From Tillandsia leiboldiana (Eukaryota > Streptophyta > Magnoliopsida > Poales > Bromeliaceae): DNA of 64,000 bases. Below the pieces are notes generated by a model. It was given only the letters and a program-made list of their open reading frames with translations. It was not told the DNA's origin and searched no databases. Within the stretch, counting starts at the first letter, position 1. Each line of letters starts with the position of its first letter. Where the stretch lies: assembly GCA_029204045.2 (NCBI GenBank), contig JAQNDB010000124.1, positions 62,001-126,000 of the forward strand, read 5' to 3'. Below, piece by piece: positions 49,455 through 61,087 of the stretch. Made by a program: the position numbers and the translations under genes.

Positions 49455-49830
49455 TACCCAGGCGCCACGCGGCGGCCACGCGGCAGCCGGGCCGGGCCGG
49501 GCCGGGCCGGGCCGGGCCGGGCCGGGCCGGGCCGGGCGGACCTGGCCGGGCCGGGCGAGGCCGGGCCGGCTAGGGCCGGGCCGGGCGGGCCGGGCCGGGC
49601 CTGGCCGGGCCGCGCGGCCGGACCGGTCCGGGCGTGGCCGGGCCGCCGGCCGGGCCGGGCCGGGCCGTGCCTCGCAGGCCGGGCCTGGCTAGGCCGCGGG
49701 GGCCGGGCCGGGCCAGGCCTCGTAAGACGGGCCAGGCTTCGCGGGCCGGGCCGCTCGGGCCCATTTCCCTGTAGGCCTTGAATATGTGTGCTGGGCAGCG
49801 CAAGGACGGGCCGGGCCTCATTGTGCTTTA
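49455..49830. repeat. (GGGCC)n-rich tract
   Basis: About ten perfect GGGCC units (49486-49537), then imperfect ones to about 49.76 kb. The long minus-strand frame rich in ARPGP is an artefact of this repeat. The tract could form G-quadruplexes and sits about 200-580 bp before the universal stress protein start codon. Confidence 0.8.
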
Positions 49831-49955
49831 GATCATTCGATCTGAAGATCAGCTCAGGTTCTTGAGGTGAACAGATCTCCGCTCCCCTTCTTGTTGCTTT
49901 CGCATTTGAATCCATTACGTCTCCGTTCGACTTGGTCTCCATCCCAAAAAATTCC

Positions 49956-49959
<4 letters not shown>

Positions 49960-50001
<42 letters not shown>
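49960..50001. repeat. (CT)n tract in probable 5' UTR
   Basis: About 20 CT units ending some 40 bp before the ATG at 50039; CT runs are frequent in plant 5' leaders. Confidence 0.85.
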
Positions 50002-50005
<4 letters not shown>

Positions 50006-50038
50006 ATGCTTAACTCCTACTCCTTTCTCTCTCGCGCC

Positions 50039-50769
50039 ATGGATCCCAACCAAGCTTCCCCAGGCCGTGACCGACGTATTCCGCCGCCGATCTCCGCCGC
50101 CCAGGCGATCCAGCCCTCCTCCCCGCGCCTCTTCTTCTCCGGCGCTGCGGCGGCGGCGAGCCCGGGCGGAGGCGGCGCCGCATCGCGATCGCCGTGGATC
50201 TCAGCGACGAGAGCGCCTACGCCATTCGCTGGGCGGTCCGCAACTACCTCCGCCCTGGCGACGCCGTCGTCCTCCTCCACGTCCGGTCCACCTCCGTCCT
50301 CTACGGCGCCGATTGGGGCGCGATCGACCCCTCGGCGGCGGCGGAGGACGGCGACTCGGAGGAGTCGAAGCGGAAGCTTGAGGACGAGTTCGACGCGTTC
50401 ACGGCGAGCAAGGCGCAGCAGCCGCTGGTGGAGGCGCGAATCCCCTTCAAGATCCACATCGTGAAGGATCACGACATGAAGGAGAGGCTCTGCATCGAGG
50501 TGGAGAGGTTGGGGATCGGCGCCGTCATCATGGGAAGCAGGGGCTTCGGGGCTGCCAGGAGGACCAGCAAGGCCGGCCTTGGGAGCGTCGGCGATTACTG
50601 CGTGCATCATTGTGCTTGCCCCGTCGTCGTTGTTCGTTTCCCCGACGACGGCTCCGGGGCCGGATCGGGAGCCGAGGATCCTAATAAACTGGATGGTACC
50701 GATCAGACCGGCAGGGCAGGGGAGAAGGCGGAGCTCCATCCTCTCCCTGAGGAGGAGGAGAAGCATTAA
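50039..50769 (+). CDS. Universal stress protein (USP/PHOS32-34-like), single exon, apparent frameshift near the N-terminus
   Basis: USP-domain proteins bind ATP or are phosphorylated in plant stress and defence signalling. From GTG at 50194 the frame reads DLSDESAYAIRWAVRNYLRP, AVVLLHVRSTSVLYGADWG, PFKIHIVKDHDMKERLC, VIMGSRGFG and VHHCACPVVVVRFPDDG, a complete USP domain; the G-x-x-G(9x)G-type nucleotide motif region is represented by MGSRGFGAARRTSKAGLGSVGD. The codons just before 50194 read RRRIAIAV, as expected. The likely start ATG (50039, MDPNQASPGRDRR) is in another frame, so one base appears lost (or two gained) in the GC-rich 50100-50175 stretch; this may be a sequencing error. GC content is very high compared with the neighbourhood. 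No introns interrupt it, so a retroposed copy is possible. Ends TAA after EEEEKH. Confidence 0.85.
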
Positions 50770-51824
50770 TCCTGAGCTTTTCTCTGATGTAAGGAAATGT
50801 TATATTTCTTACCTTCAACTTAGTTGCAAATTTCTTCATAATCTGGTATAATTGAAGGACATTTATCGACTACTAGATCATCCTTTAGTTATATTGTAGT
50901 TGTTCATGCGGTAGTTTTCATTGCTGATTTAAACAAGGCATCAAAATTTACTGATTAATAATGAGCAAATAAAGGACTGATAATATCAAAAGAAGTACGC
51001 AGAAGGAACATCTGCAGAGGAAACTAGATGATGATAAAATTTCAAGGTGCAGGAGGATGAAAATGATGATTCGTGCCTGCCCTGATGCATTAAGGTGATG
51101 TGCACATTCATAAGATCAATGAAAAAGACAGAATGACCTAAGTTTACATATGAAATTGTGGCACAGTGGGTTTGGAAAACCTGCAATATTACCTTTGTTC
51201 AGCAGTATATCTAATGCAGTTTTATAAGGTGCTTATGGTTGGATGAAATTTATTTTGAGCATTTGGGAAGGGAATGACACTATTAAACCTTTGCCATGGG
51301 CTAATGACCTACTGACCTGCTTTCCTTCCTATTGTCATTTAAGTTGCATTTTGCTTCTTTTTGATATGCTCATATGCATTGGTTCTGAATTCTCAATTAT
51401 GAAGCATCTCTTCTTTCTAGAAGATGCTTGCTAGTTGTCTTGTCTTGCATGGTCCATATAGTTCTTCTAATGCTTATATAATTGTTGCCTTACTAATTTG
51501 ATCAGTTTGATCATTCTTCTAATAAGTTGATTGTTCTATGAACACAACCGTTTTATATATTTGTATCTAAATAATGTTATTGGATCCAATAATTTCATGT
51601 TTTATATTTTTCAGATATGAAGGTGCTTTTTCTTGCAGTTCTATCGATCCCATTGTTAGTATATGCATACCTAAATTATAGAAGTACTACCTGCTTGTCG
51701 TACTTTCGAAAGCACAGTCATCTAGCTGAACTACTACTACATATTCAAACAGCTAGCTTCTCGCCCTCGTGTTTAAGCAGTCCCGACTACGGCGGTCCCG
51801 ACTACGGCGAGGATGGCGTGAGTT
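50770..51824. other. USP 3' flank and intergenic, no gene seen
   Basis: No other coding pattern is supportable. The first part probably contains the USP 3' UTR. Confidence 0.5.
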
Positions 51825-52154
51825 GCGGAATCGCTTAAGCTGCAGCACCAGTTCGTGAGGGTGCCTATGGAGTACTTCAGGAAGACGATCAGGGCAAACC
51901 AGCGATGCGCCGAGGCCCGAGGAGGAGGTCTCAACCGTCGACGACTCCATGCCCAGGGACGACACCGTCACCCACCTCACCTTCGTCGTCTCCCGCGGCC
52001 TGGTGCTCGCCGTCGACGTCTACAGCGACAAGATCTAGCACCTTCTCGAGCCCCCGCTGGAGCACGGTCGGATCCAGTTCCATCAACGCTACATCAAGAA
52101 CGGCTCCGGACTCGAGGGCCTCGTCAAGATGCCGGATCTGGTGAGCTCCTCGCC

Positions 52155-52203
<49 letters not shown>

Positions 52204-52421
52204 CTCCCCCGCTGACAGATACCTCCCCTGCAGCTCCTACTGGCCCCCCTTTCGGCAGATCCGCTTTCCCCGCTTTCTCCGGATGTCTACAGCGACAAGA
52301 TCAAGCACCTCCTGGAGCCCGCGCCGGATCCAGTTCCACCGATGCAACATCAAGAACGACGCCCGACTCGAGGACCTCATCAAGATGCCGGATCTGGTGA
52401 GCTCCTCGCCTTCCTTCCTCA
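51825..52421 (+). pseudogene. MAEA/GID9-like (CTLH E3 ligase subunit) N-terminal relic with duplicated exon
   Basis: AESLKLQHQFVRVPMEYFRK then TIRANQR matches the start of MAEA (Fyv10/GID9), a subunit of the CTLH/GID ubiquitin ligase. A frame change after NQRCAEA is followed by EEVSTVDDS and THLTFVVSR, as the family has (E-x-EV...LT-x-LVSR). Next comes DVYSDKI with an in-frame TAG, then EHGRIQFHQRYIK...GLVKMPDL and a GT donor (about 52140). A second copy of this last part (52284-52399) reads DKIKHLLEPA, RC-x-IKND and LIKMPDL with the same donor. Between them lies a (CT)n run. The gene is broken and lacks all CTLH/CRA/RING exons. The family call is by remembered motifs, firm for the first 35 residues and weaker after. 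Confidence 0.55.
52161..52198. repeat. (CT)n microsatellite
   Basis: About 19 CT units between the two copies of the duplicated exon. Confidence 0.95.
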
Positions 52422-53070
52422 TCCGCCTTCCCTCCCCTGCAGTTCCCATTGGCCCCCCTTTCTGCAGATCTGCTTATCCCCCTTTCTTTGAACGCCTTCT
52501 TCTTTTTTGCTTCCCTCCTACGGTCTTTCTGGTTTCTTTTACCTTCTTCTTTTTTACTAGTATCTATAGCGTTGTTTTGATGGATTCCTTAGGGTTTAGC
52601 AGGAGGGAATCCGTCCGTTTCCATTCCTAACCTCTCTCGTTTTATAACACAGATGATCAGCCTGGCGACCATCTGTACCCCTGCAGAGTACAATACTCGC
52701 CTACTGGATACCATATACAACAATTCCGTCGATGCCCCTTCCGGTGGTAAGTTTTGTGTGACATACAGATCTGATCCAGATCTCTGCCTACTGTTTCCCT
52801 AATTTCCCACTGGCCTTGTGCCGTGGCATCACAATGCAGGTTAAGTATTGCTATGAAAACAACAGGCGACTCATTCATTTCTCCACTTGCGACTTGCGAG
52901 GTGTTGGGAAGACTATTGGAAGCTTTCTTCCAAATGATCACCCTCTCGCGACAGGTGATATTGCCCTCGTTTTACTTTGTTCGTTGTTATGTCTTCCGTT
53001 ATGCTCTTATCTGCGCAAACTGAAGAAAATATGAAAAAAAAAATGTCAATAAGTCGAGTATTGTACTGAA
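52422..53070. other. Gene-like but unassigned sequence
   Basis: Splice-like sites are present (for example GGTG/GTAAGT near 52749), with short coding-like stretches such as EYNTRLLDTIYNNSVDAPSG on the + strand at about 52690-52745. This may be more of the MAEA-like relic, but I cannot align it. Confidence 0.25.
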
Positions 53071-53927
53071 GAATAAGTAGGAACAAGTCTAATTTTTTGT
53101 TTGGATGAAAATTGTGTTGTTTCTGGGAATAAGCTAAATTGTAAAATGTGCAGATCTATAATACTTCTAGAAATTGCTTATTCCTGGAATAGGTACAACT
53201 TAGGGAATAAGTAGGAACAAGTCTAATTTTTTATTTGGATGAAAATTGAGTTGTTTCTGGGAATAAGCTAAATTGTATTTGGATGGTTAGATTGGAATAG
53301 CAGGAATAATAGTAATTATAATTTTAAATTAAAAATATTTTATCTAATTAATCAACATCAAATTATTAATTAAAATAATTTAATAAATTAATAAATTTAT
53401 TAGCTATGAATATTGCATAAGATAATAAAAAATTAATTAATTAACTAATTATAGAATATAACTTAACTTTTTAATTAATTATTAAATTATCTAATTAGTT
53501 AGATGATTAGTTAAGAAATTAATTGTATTAGTCAAAATATTTATTAGTTGACCAATATAAATATTAATTATTAGATAAACACATTAAATAATTAAATTTT
53601 AATGAGATAATTAACCATAAATAATAAATAAACTAATTACTTAACTATTTAAGCAATAAATAATAGCTTAAATATATTAATTAGATTAATTAATAAGTTA
53701 ATACAACAATCAAAATTAGATTTAAGCTTTGATTAAGCTTGTCCTAAATTGTTTCCACTTAGGAACAAGCTTGTTCTAGGGAGAGGGTGGAACAATTGTT
53801 CCAAGATTATACCAGTTTATTTCCCAAAAAGGGGAACTACTATTCTTCCCTAGCCCAAAATGGTGTTTGGATATAAGCTGGAAAATAAAAGCTTATTCCT
53901 CCCTTTATACCCCAACCAAACAATGCC
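53071..53927. mobile_element. AT-rich non-autonomous element (copy in C)
   Basis: The same element as at 21.66-22.52 kb, ending CCCAACCAAACAATGCC; one of the AATTAATT tracts is shorter here. It forms the left end of the B/C shared segment. Confidence 0.5.
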
Positions 53928-54688
53928 TTTTGCCTAAAATTTAGTAGGAATAGGCGGATAATATTTGATCCAATGACTAAAAGGTTAGAGTATGCACTAC
54001 ACATTTGCTTCTATTAGCACCGAAGATAAGATGTAGTAAATTTAAAAACTTTAGAGTTTGAATAGTCATTTCCAAATATTTGGAAGTTTAGATTAGGCGG
54101 GGGTCATGACCTAGTCCAGCTCGTTAAATAACTCCTATTAAGTGCTCAATATTTTTCATTTAACCTTCACACCGGGATGGCATGCTTAGTCAAATCCGTC
54201 CCAGAACATCATAATCTTGATGTCAATAGCCCAACTCACTATTCACATCTATAAGAAGGAGGACGGGATGAACAGGGTAGGCCCAAATAGGTTTAAACTA
54301 TTTTAGCCTGAATATTGAAACTTGTCCCTACTCAAAAATCTATTGTAGATATCCAAACTCGGATCAAATTAAGGTCTTGTCGAATGGGCCTTGTTTATGC
54401 CTGGACCCAATTTAACCAATAATTGGCCGAATCCAATCAATATATCAAATCATTTGTGCTTATTCCGACCCTAGTTGATTTAGTCATGCCAATTCTTTTG
54501 TTAACCAATCAATTCAATGGAGCTAGACCGAGTGTAATTCATTAGAGAGTTGAATCCAATGGAATAGGTCTAATTCGATTAACTGAGTTACTTTGGTATA
54601 ATTAGACATTTCGGCGAAAGTTAAATACAGAGACCTCATTCCGTTAGCCCTATTTTGATCTCCCTAGGTAATTTCTAGGTATTTGTAC

Positions 54689-56510
54689 GGGCTTTTTAGG
54701 CTACTAAGCATACAAAACTTTTTAATCATAAAAATAGACATTCAAAATTTTTATTTATAAAATTAGGTTTAAGCGGTGAATTGTTTACCGATTTTAGAAA
54801 TTGCTTTCGCGTAACTTATATATTTTTCATGTCCGAACTACGAAAAATGTACAGTATTAAACTCTAAAAATAATTTTAATATTGTGAAGAAAACGGTGAA
54901 TGATTTACCGCCTTTAAAAAACAATAATTCATTCACTGCTTTTTGATAACGTAAGTATGATAAATGTAGGTTTTAAGTATTCGCATAAATTTTATTTTGG
55001 CGCTTGACGTATACTCATTTCTTGTCTTTATCAACTTTCGTTCATCTTGTAATAATCTCTAGGTATTTGTACTATCTTGGTTGTGTGTTATTGAAGATAA
55101 AAAATGAAAATTATCTACATGGCAATAAACTTTGCTTATACACTTTTTAATTAGGGATTGCAAACTCGGGGGGAGAGTGATTATGAAAATAAAATGTTAT
55201 ATGCATAAAAAGATGTGGAAAGAGTTACATCCCAAAGGGAGTGTGAAAACTACCACCACATGTAGGAAAGAGCTGCCACCCCGGTCGTCCGGTAAGTGTG
55301 TGAAGCTACCACATGTTTGTGATGCATCAAAAATAAAAATAAAAAATATATAAGTTTTTTGGTGATATAAGGTTGAATGTGCTTAAAAGATGCTCAAAGA
55401 GCCACCCCCGGTATACTGTTCAATTAGGGATTGTATATTTAGGGGGAGAGTGATTATGAAAATAAACTGTTATATGCATAAAAAGATGTGGAAAGAGTTA
55501 CATCCCAAAGGGAGTGTGAAAACTACCGCCACATGTAGGAAAGAGCTACCACCCCGGTCGTCCGGTAAGTGTGTGAAGCTACCACATGTTTGTGATGCAT
55601 CTAAAATTTTAAAAAAAAGATAAATTTTTTGGTGATATAAGGTTGGATATGCTTAAAAGATGCTCAAAGAGCCACCTCCGGTACTTGAGTTATGCAATCT
55701 TCTAATTATAGAGTTTATTGGCCAAGTTTATGTCATATGGCAATCTTCATTATCTAACTTCATGGTCCATTACATCTTGATAGTTTTGTACCTCTAGATT
55801 GCTTTTTGATGACGTGAGTATGATAAAGGTAGGTTTTGAGTATTCTTATAAATTCTTTGGCGCTTGATGTATTTAGATTAAATTATAGATTAAATTAGAA
55901 TTTTTATGAAATTGGAATGATTTTGCAGCATCTTGTGTGAAAATATAGTGTTTGAGTACTTACAGTATTCATTTCTATTTTTGAAAATTCAAATTTGAGT
56001 TTTGGATGATTTTTAAATTCAAGTTTTGACATTCGAGTTATTGATTTTTTGGAATAGACTTTTGATTTCCGGAACACATTCAATTTCTGTAAACCGCCTT
56101 CAAGTTCCGCTCAACTTGAATGTGGTTTCTTTGGGTTTTTTTTTTTATTAATAAGCTTAAAAAATATTATAATTATAAAATAGTTTGGTAAAAAAATTAT
56201 ATGCAATTTTAGGCATATGCGGTGAATGAATTACCGCTTTTTAAATGCGGCAAATCATTTCCGCTTTCTTCAATATATTAAAATTGTTATTAGAGTTGAA
56301 TACTATATATTTTTCGGAGTTCAAATGTGAAAAATATATAAGTTACGTGAAAGCGGTTAATGGTTTACTACTTTTAGAAAGCTGTGAATGATTCACCACT
56401 TTCTATAAACACTAAACCATTCACCGCTTACGCTTAGTTTTATAAATAAAAATTTTGAATACCTATTTTCACAATTAAAATATTTCGTAGGCTTAGTAGC
56501 CCAAAATGCC
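54689..56510. mobile_element. Long-TIR element, complete copy in C
   Basis: Same structure as at 23212-25034: left end GGGCTTTTTAGGCTACTAAGC, right end GGCTTAGTAGCCCAAAATGCC, arms of about 290 bp, interior with two tandem units. Confidence 0.65.
55150..55695 (+). repeat. ~273-bp tandem repeat, two units (copy C)
   Basis: Units start at 55150 and 55423. Near-identical to copy B, differing mainly in the A-rich linker after GATGCATCAAAAAT. Confidence 0.9.
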
Positions 56511-57692
56511 ATTCTCTAGGTCAGAATCATTTTTTGGATTGAGGTTTATACTTGCTAAATTTTGGCTGTAGTAAGATATAATGACTGTAGTGGCTATAGT
56601 AAGATATAACTACTGTAATGGATAGTTGCTTGAGAATTGATTTAGATGGCTTCAATATCTAGGGTAAAAGCCACAATGCACATCATGAAAATTGGCTTCT
56701 TTCTTAAAGTAGAAGGTGCCTTCAAAGGGTTGCATTGGTTGTATATAATTAACATTACACAGAACTATAACTATAGACTTGATAGTATAGGATAGATGTT
56801 TATTTAGTTGACCCTATGTAAAGGAATCACCAGTCTTGCATGTTGATAAAGATGTGTTGGTTTTGTATTCTTTAAAGAAGGACGATGAGTTTTTTGAGTA
56901 TTTTGGTTTACAGATAGATGCATGCGTGAAATTGAATACTTTGAAATGGGTATAATAGCAATGCATTGAAATTATGGAAAATTTAACTACTCTGGTATTG
57001 AAAATTTTGGAGATGGAATTCATTTTGGGTTTAGAGGATGAAAATTTGATCTTGCTGTACTAGAGGGATGACAAGCGGCATTGGGCCCTTTTATCCCAAT
57101 TACAAGGTGTAGTGCAAACTTTGACTTAAGTTTACAAAAATCACTTCCAACCGCCTCTAATTGGCAAGTAGTGTTCCTTTTTAATCGCTAGTTATCTTTT
57201 CAACTCGTGCATCTATTCATTCATCCATCGCCACTTGCTACAACCACCTGCACATTCTCTCTAATTTTGTCCTGTGACTCACAGCTTGGCTTATGTTAGT
57301 TAAGAAGAGATGATGAAAAGGATTAGATTAACTATTAAAACAGCACGAGTAAAACAGAGTAGACCAAATATATGCAATAGTGGCCAAATCTATACAATAG
57401 TCCAATTCAATTAGATGGGCCTTCGTGCTAGTCTAGAGACCAATGGAACCACAAATAGCCCACTGTGATCAATTTAGAGGTAAACTTTAATTGGATTTTA
57501 GCTTGTTGTTGGAAACTCTCACGTACAACTAGGATTCGACCTAGCCTACAAAAGTACCGGGTTAAATTTATACAATACGGGTCGAGTCTATCCAAAAGTA
57601 TATAATGGGCCCACTTAATGAACACGGCAACAAATTGGCCTTCCGACGGCCCAAGCATGAAAACTTTGCAATTTTCGCCTAATAGGCACTGT

Positions 57693-57806
57693 CAGATTGG
57701 TGCATTTGTCCTCACCAAGATCAAGGAAGCAGCAGAGGCTTACTTGGGGAAGGTTGTTATTACTGTCCCAGTTTATTGCAATGATGCTCAGCAGCAAACT
57801 ACGAAG
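57693..57806 (+). pseudogene. Mitochondrial-type HSP70 fragment, copy C
   Basis: Same as at 5567, within a frame at 57618-57827; protein identical to copy A. Confidence 0.8.
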
Positions 57807-59562
57807 GGCCTTGTTACTTGCCATTAGTCCATGTGTTCAAGAGATATCCACTCTCCAACTGCATTAGTTTGAGACTGGCCTCATATAATTTATTTCCATA
57901 CTTGCAGCATTTCATTTTTCAAGATATAGCACAATATCGAAAAAGCAAAGTGAGCTTTTTGGGCTAATTTTCCTTGATAGGCCTTACAAGGCCTAATAAT
58001 ATCATGCTACTCTTTCTTTTCAAATTAGTCACAATCATAAATAGCATCAAAATGGGATAATTCACCGAAGTTAAATAATTAGGGATGAAGGGTTTCTCTT
58101 TTTGTGGAGAGCCTATCAATTATCAAATAGAGCTATAGTGGAAGATGATGAATGTAAAGGAATCCCTAGTGAGTACTTTCTCAAAGAATTTTGTAATTGA
58201 CAAAAGGTTCCATGATCCAAGTACTTGTATTATAGATGTACTGAAGATGATAGATATAAATATCTAGGTAAATTGGATAGGACTAATTTGTTAGTATCGA
58301 ACTTTATGTTTGACAAACTTAGGCACAAACAAGATATAACGACCATAGTAGATAAGTACTTATATGTGGCACATAAATGACACTGCACATCATGTAGATA
58401 AGTTTCTTTCTTCCAGTCGAAGGTGCCGTCTGAGGGTAGCATTGGCCATATATAATTGAGGCGCCTTTAGAGAGAAGTTGCTTGGGAATTTTAACAAAAA
58501 GATAGTTATTGGATGGTTTCTAAGATATGTGGAATCTTAAAATGGGAAACCATGATGCTTTTTGAGATTCTATCGGTACGATGACTTCCTAAGATTTATG
58601 AAATTTAAAATGTGAATTTTATTTGGAACACCCTGAAGGCTTTCTTTGAATGATTATGTAATTTTTTTTTTGGCAATATTAGATATTGAGAGTTCCTTAA
58701 AGGTTTGGTGTTTTTCGATAACCTTGCAGATTAAATCAAGTATTTCTTAATTATGAAGTAAGTCTAATTTTCAATCTGTTATGATATGAAGATTATATCA
58801 TCTTATTTCTTGTTGTCTAAAAGATGTGCGAGTTTAACTCGTGCGGACTTTGATGTTGGAGAGCGAGTCTTACAAATTTGCTATTGTGAATGGAGTGCGG
58901 TTGCATTCAAGAAATTGATATTGTAGTGTTGATGACAATGGCTACTATTGAAAAGATTGAATTGCTTAATGGACTAAAAATACCATGATCTAAGTGCTTA
59001 CATTGTAGATGTTCATAAGATGTTATATTTGAATATCTTGCTAAGGGCCTTTATTTGTGGGGATTAAGCTTTATATTTGCAAACGTTGGCACAAGTAAGA
59101 TTTAACAACCATGGCGGATAATTACTTCAAAATTATTTTTGATGGCTTCAGCATGTGTGACAAAATCCACTTTTTACATCATGGAGGAAAGTTTCTCCTT
59201 TCAAGTAGAAGGTGCTTTTAGAGGGTAGCACTGGCTATATAAAATTAATACACATCAAATTGAAAAACTTTATGGCACAAATTAGGTTTTTAATTAGTTG
59301 ATTGTGTGCAGCTAAATCAAAAGGCTTTACTGATAAAGATGTATCGATCTAGTATTCTCTCAAGGAGGACGATTAATTCTAAGAATTGATATATTGATTT
59401 AGGAGATTTTGAATATAGTTTCCTAAGTAGGTGTATGTGTAAAATTTAATATTTGAAATAGGTTTAGCAAAAATAAATTACTAGTATAGAAAATATAACA
59501 ACTTTGATAGGGGTCTCAAATAAACCGATCCAAATATCCCCCCTCACCTGCAGCTCTCCGGC

Positions 59563-60506
59563 GATGGCAATGGCTACGGTTCGTATTCCTCCTGCGATCT
59601 CTCTCATACAATGGAAAAACTATAAGATGTAACAGTTTCTGTCATTCCAACAAATTAGAAGGATAAGTGATTTTTAAAGTGCGATAGGAGGCCGGTGATG
59701 TCTAAATGTGAAAACCAAACAAGAAAATGCTTGCAAATTAACTCACCGAGAACATAATTACCATTATTTGCAGTTGTACCGCTTTGTCTTAGTAAACTGC
59801 AACATCTTTCTCACCTGTTATAGGATTCTGGTGTTTATAACTAATTCGAGAGCTATTCTAGAAGGAAGTGAATGTGAAGACACTAAATCCAAGCTGTTAA
59901 TACTTATACGCATGAACGTGTGAATGAATATATGCATTTTCACTGCTGTGTTTTTGTCGCAGGATGGCCATGCAAGGATTTCTTCTCGACCGCTGCCTAA
60001 CTACGACAGTAGCATTGTTCAGGTTCTACCTTCTAGATTTTGTCTTCTTTAAATCTTTCACACTTCACATCTAATTTTCTGATGAATATCTTGGGAGTTC
60101 TTTTTTCTACTTAAATGCTTCAGACTGTTTAGTTGCTCTATATGTTTCAAATTTCAATAAGAGGGCACAAAATTCTTGTTTTCTTGTCTTACTAATGTTT
60201 CATTTGAGTACCTTGTCAGATTATTATGTAATATGTTTTTGTTTTTTAAAGAAGGGAGTGTCTTCAGATTACTGGATATGAAGTAAGTTTTGCAGCCTTA
60301 TGCAGCAACTTTATCCTAATGGTTCCTTCATATGTCAGGATGCACTGGAGCAGCTTGCATCTATTGATCTAATTGCACTATGCAACGAAGCGAAAATAGA
60401 GCATTGCCGTGCTACGAGAGATCTAAGTAGTTGTGGACGCTACGTGCAACATGTGCTTAGTTCATGCGGGCATGCCTCTTTATGTGCAGAATGCAGTCAA
60501 AGATGC
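59563..60506 (+). pseudogene. HOS1: HOS1 5' fragment, cut inside the RING exon (copy C)
   Basis: Exons 59563-59577 (MAMAT), 59963-60022 (DGHARIS...SSIVQ) and 60339-60506 (ALEQLASIDLIALCNEAK ... SCGHASLCAECSQRC), with splice sites as in the 7437 copy and no frame break so far. After SQRC the sequence switches to unrelated DNA (LYLGNCPIGDVVVRGK then stop), removing the last RING cysteines and everything beyond. Any product would be an 82-residue-plus truncated protein without a complete RING. Confidence 0.88.
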
Positions 60507-61087
60507 CTCTATTTAGGCAATTGTCCAATAGGAGATGTGGTTGTGAGAGGAAAGTAGGACAGAAGGAGAGAGGGAGAAGAGGAATAAATGGAACACATGC
60601 CAAAACACAAACTCAACCTCACTTCATCATAACCTGATTAGCAGAGAAGTCCTAGAAGGCCTCTTTGTAAACCCTTTAACGGATGATTGCCGCTTGTGTG
60701 AATTTGATTGCTGTGTATCCCATGTGTGCTCGAATAAGATTGTTTTAGGATTTAATTTAGTTGAATTTATTGACTCTGCGGTGCTGGTTATCGAGTTTAT
60801 GGCGCCGCCCACCATCAAAAAAAAAAGTGAAAGGCCTCTTTGTAATCCCTTTAATCCTTACAAAGTTCCTGAAGTTGGGGGTCTTAATTTGTAATAACCA
60901 CTATTAAAACAAATCAAGTGCCCATATCTGAAAGTTTTAGTTCTATCCCAGCACTATCTTTCGCTATTCTCTTACCCTGACCTGCTAATGTATTGCTTGG
61001 GTTTAGATTTTTATCAATCTTTATGAATACGTGCAGATGTACAATTTTCAGTTTGTTATAATCTTTTATATTTTTCGTTTTAATCAG
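60507..61087. other. Junction between copy C and GDSL exons, no gene seen
   Basis: Unrelated to the copy A continuation. Contains two short repeats of CCTCTTTGTAA-x-CCCTTTAA (about 60660 and 60835). A six-residue DVVVRG match to GDSL exon 2 near 60535 is too short to call. Confidence 0.45.

Larger units (their letters stand above)
53071..60506 (+). repeat. Segmental duplication, copy C
   Basis: Matches copy B from 21661 to 28721 and copy A from 3418 to 8379. Relative to B it has an extra ~67 bp at 54292-54364 (CTATTTTAGCCTGAATATTG...). It is cut off at SQRC in the HOS1 RING exon. Because B and C share 1.8 kb upstream that A lacks, while A and C share HOS1 that B lacks, C is the most complete version. 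Confidence 0.92.

Noticed and set aside
49454..50053. 199-codon minus-strand open frame rich in Ala-Arg-Pro-Gly
   Set aside because: It is a translation of the GGGCC tract and CT repeat; it has no domain and its composition follows the repeat period.
50017..50766. 249-codon minus-strand open frame opposite the USP gene
   Set aside because: Shadow of a GC-rich coding strand; the + strand encodes a clear USP domain.
60530..60560. DVVVRG, as in GDSL exon 2, just before the GDSL exons
   Set aside because: Only six residues, wrong phase at the possible acceptor, and the rest of the exon is absent.
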